6,891 nt of DNA, taken from Acetobacteraceae bacterium. GTDB lineage: Bacteria; Pseudomonadota; Alphaproteobacteria; Acetobacterales; Acetobacteraceae. The stretch is from positions 1 through 6,891 of the forward strand of contig CANJOG010000105.1 of assembly GCA_947475475.1 (NCBI GenBank). Direction: 5' to 3'. Of the stretch, positions 6,120 to 6,891 are shown piece after piece (the stretch's first letter is position 1; each line of letters starts with the position of its first letter). The translations under genes were made by a program, and so were the position numbers. The notes under the pieces are model-generated. The model saw only the letters and a list, made by a program, of their open reading frames with translations. It made no database searches and was not told where the DNA came from.

Positions 6120-6166
6120 CTTCCAACAGGCCCCGCCGGGATGCCGGCAGGGTCTGTCTGGAAGGT
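6118..6166. terminator. Long imperfect hairpin in the hisI/DUF1127 convergent gap (possible bidirectional terminator)
   Basis: CTTCCAACAG at 6120-6129 pairs with CTGTCTGGAAG at 6154-6164 (one bulged C). CCCCGCCGG at 6131-6139 pairs with CCGGCAGGG at 6144-6152 around a GATG loop, with one mismatch. The whole forms a stem of about 20 bp readable on both strands, lying between two converging genes. No clear T-tract follows on either strand, so it is not a textbook intrinsic terminator. It could equally be a dispersed palindromic repeat. Confidence 0.5.
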
Positions 6167-6176
6167 CAGCCCCGTT

Positions 6177-6199
6177 CTTGGGCTTCATCTAAGCCAAAG
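6177..6199. terminator. Stem-loop just downstream of DUF1127
   Basis: CTTGGGCTT (6177-6185) and AAGCCAAAG (6191-6199) form a 9-bp stem with one mismatch around a CATCT loop. It ends five bases after the DUF1127 stop codon (minus strand). It is a likely transcript-end structure for that gene, though it lacks a strong T-tract. Confidence 0.4.
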
Positions 6200-6203
6200 C
6201 GGC

Positions 6204-6422
6204 TCAGCGGTGGTAGTTGCCCGCCACTACGGCGTCGATATCCGAGCGGGTCATGCCAATATCGCGCAGATCGCGGTCGGTCGCGGATTCAAGCTCGCGG
6301 CGAACCTGGGCGCGCTGGCGGCGCTCGGCGATGCTGTGTGCGGCATGGGTGACGATGTCGTTGATGGTGTGCAGGACGCTTTGGTGAGCAGTGCCATGCA
6401 CGGCGTCAAGCAGGGTAGCCAT
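6204..6422 (-). CDS. Small DUF1127 (YjiS-like) protein
   Basis: A 72-residue protein with the DUF1127 signature near its C-terminus: RRELESATDRDLRDIGMTRSDID (about 42-64), an arginine-rich helix leading to the conserved LRDIG-x-TRSDI turn. Upstream is a helical region starting MATLLDAVHG. Function is not established for this example. Some DUF1127 proteins in alphaproteobacteria bind RNA and affect sRNA and phosphate or carbon metabolism, but that is family knowledge, not evidence here. The frame is open to an ATG at 6518, but a strong AGGAG lies seven bases before the ATG at 6422, which fixes the start and gives the usual small size. It converges with hisI and lies 164 nt downstream of the GMC gene on the same strand, with its own promoter-like sequence. 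Confidence 0.88.
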   Translation of the reverse strand: MATLLDAVHGTAHQSVLHTINDIVTHAAHSIAERRQRAQVRRELESATDRDLRDIGMTRSDIDAVVAGNYHR

Positions 6423-6429
6423 GTGAAGT

Positions 6430-6434
6430 CTCCT
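6430..6434 (-). promoter_or_regulatory. Ribosome binding site of the DUF1127 gene
   Basis: AGGAG on the minus strand, seven bases before the ATG at 6422. It is the strongest Shine-Dalgarno match in the window. It favours the 72-residue form over the 104-residue frame. Confidence 0.75.
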
Positions 6435-6462
6435 AAGAACAGCAGCAATCTCGCTGCACCGC

Positions 6463-6493
6463 AACATAAGGCTATGCACCCGAGATAAGTCAA
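6463..6493 (-). promoter_or_regulatory. Candidate promoter of the DUF1127 gene
   Basis: On the minus strand, TTGACT (6493-6488; 5 of 6 to the -35 consensus) is followed after 19 nt by TATGTT (6468-6463; 4 of 6 to the -10). The spacing is slightly long. Transcription would begin near 6456, giving an mRNA leader of about 35 nt that contains the AGGAG. Confidence 0.4.
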
Positions 6494-6540
6494 TAATTCT
6501 GCCATATCCATGGTGCATTGCAGCATTTCATGGCGTGCAG

Positions 6541-6569
6541 GCTCTGGGCGCAGAGCGACACTACGTCGC
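6541..6569. repeat. Two adjacent small stem-loops between the GMC and DUF1127 genes
   Basis: GCTCTG-GGCG-CAGAGC (6541-6556) and GCGAC-ACTAC-GTCGC (6555-6569) are perfect inverted repeats that overlap by two bases. They lie downstream of the GMC stop codon. They may end or protect its mRNA, but on the minus strand the T-rich stretch comes before the stems rather than after, so classic termination is doubtful. Confidence 0.35.
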
Positions 6570-6586
6570 AAAAATTCTAAAAATAC

Positions 6587-6891
6587 TTAATGAGACAGAA
6601 GAAAATGAGCGCAGCGCGCACCAATCATGGCTGCAGGTGCCGCGGTATTACCGTTGATCATCGTAGGCATGACGGCATTGTCGGCCACCCAAAGCCCCTC
6701 AAGCCCGCGCAGCTTGAGCGTGGGATCGACCACCGCATCAGCGTCCTCCCCCATTCGGCAGGTGCCGGCGACATGGTAGTGATTGGTTGCATTGGCGCGG
6801 ATATGCGCCTCCAGACCGGCCCGCCCTTGCACCTCCGGCCCCGGCGAGACCTCCCGCGCCCCCATCGATGCATAGGCCCGGCTGGACCCAA
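6587..6891 (-). CDS. GMC-family FAD oxidoreductase (choline dehydrogenase-like), C-terminal part
   Basis: About 100 C-terminal residues of a glucose-methanol-choline oxidoreductase; the FAD-binding N-terminal part lies beyond the right edge. The visible C-terminal signature is strong: NHYHVAGTCRMGED, which contains the catalytic histidine region (usual form YHxxGTCRMG), then VVDPTLKLRGLEGLWVADNAVMP, then NGNTAAPAAMIGAR, holding the second active-site position (Asn here) and the conserved proline before the last helix. The family oxidises alcohols such as choline or long-chain and aromatic alcohols with FAD. The fragment does not show which substrate. The reading continues in frame to the last base of the window (GSSRAYASMGAREVSPGPEV), so an ATG near 6865 is internal and not the start. 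Confidence 0.92.
   Translation of the reverse strand, partial: GSSRAYASMGAREVSPGPEVQGRAGLEAHIRANATNHYHVAGTCRMGEDADAVVDPTLKLRGLEGLWVADNAVMPTMINGNTAAPAAMIGARCAHFLLSH

Noticed and set aside
6423..6518. N-terminal extension of the DUF1127 frame
   Set aside because: The ATG at 6422 has a strong AGGAG at ideal spacing, and the candidate promoter lies inside the extension.
1..6891. Possible defence system, mobile element or CRISPR array
   Set aside because: All sizeable genes belong to familiar metabolic, transport or regulatory families. I saw no spaced direct repeats, transposase or integrase motifs, or attachment-site duplications.

Overview
The window is GC-rich, compactly coded chromosomal DNA from a proteobacterium, most likely an alphaproteobacterium. 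The clues are the form of the Fur-family zinc regulator, the DUF1127 protein, the XRE regulator with a long C-terminal domain, and strong codon bias towards G/C in third positions. I cannot fix the genus; a Rhodospirillales-like lineage is a guess. I see no rRNA, tRNA, CRISPR array, insertion sequence or phage gene.

Layout. Positions 1-1136 lie on the minus strand: an AI-2E (YdiK-type) membrane permease, followed 15 nt downstream by the first 22 codons of what looks like a peptide-type ABC permease that runs off the left edge. A divergent regulatory gap of about 250 nt (1137-1391) carries clustered TTGCC/GGCAA inverted repeats. It separates this pair from a plus-strand series: an XRE-type regulator (1392-2303), a Nudix hydrolase of the ADP-ribose pyrophosphatase type (2380-3057), a two-domain rhodanese/3-mercaptopyruvate sulfurtransferase SseA (3068-3937) and cystathionine beta-lyase MetC (3948-5138). 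The last three genes are separated by only 10 nt each and look like one operon for sulfur amino-acid metabolism.

The zinc regulator Zur (5127-5630, minus) converges on metC with a 12-nt overlap of the coding ends. It is divergent, across only 53 nt, from hisI (5684-6097, plus), which encodes a zinc enzyme of histidine synthesis. A perfect 23-nt inverted repeat covers the zur start codon. hisI and the small DUF1127 gene (6204-6422, minus) converge on a 106-nt gap filled by three inverted repeats, one of them a hairpin of about 20 base pairs. Upstream of DUF1127 are a promoter-like region and two small stem-loops. At the right edge is the C-terminal part of a GMC-family flavin oxidoreductase (6587-6891, minus, 5' part outside the window).

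Most of the window is ordinary core metabolism. I find no clearly undescribed system. The parts most worth checking are the zur/hisI intergenic control region, the long hairpin between hisI and DUF1127, and the repeat cluster between the AI-2E and XRE genes.
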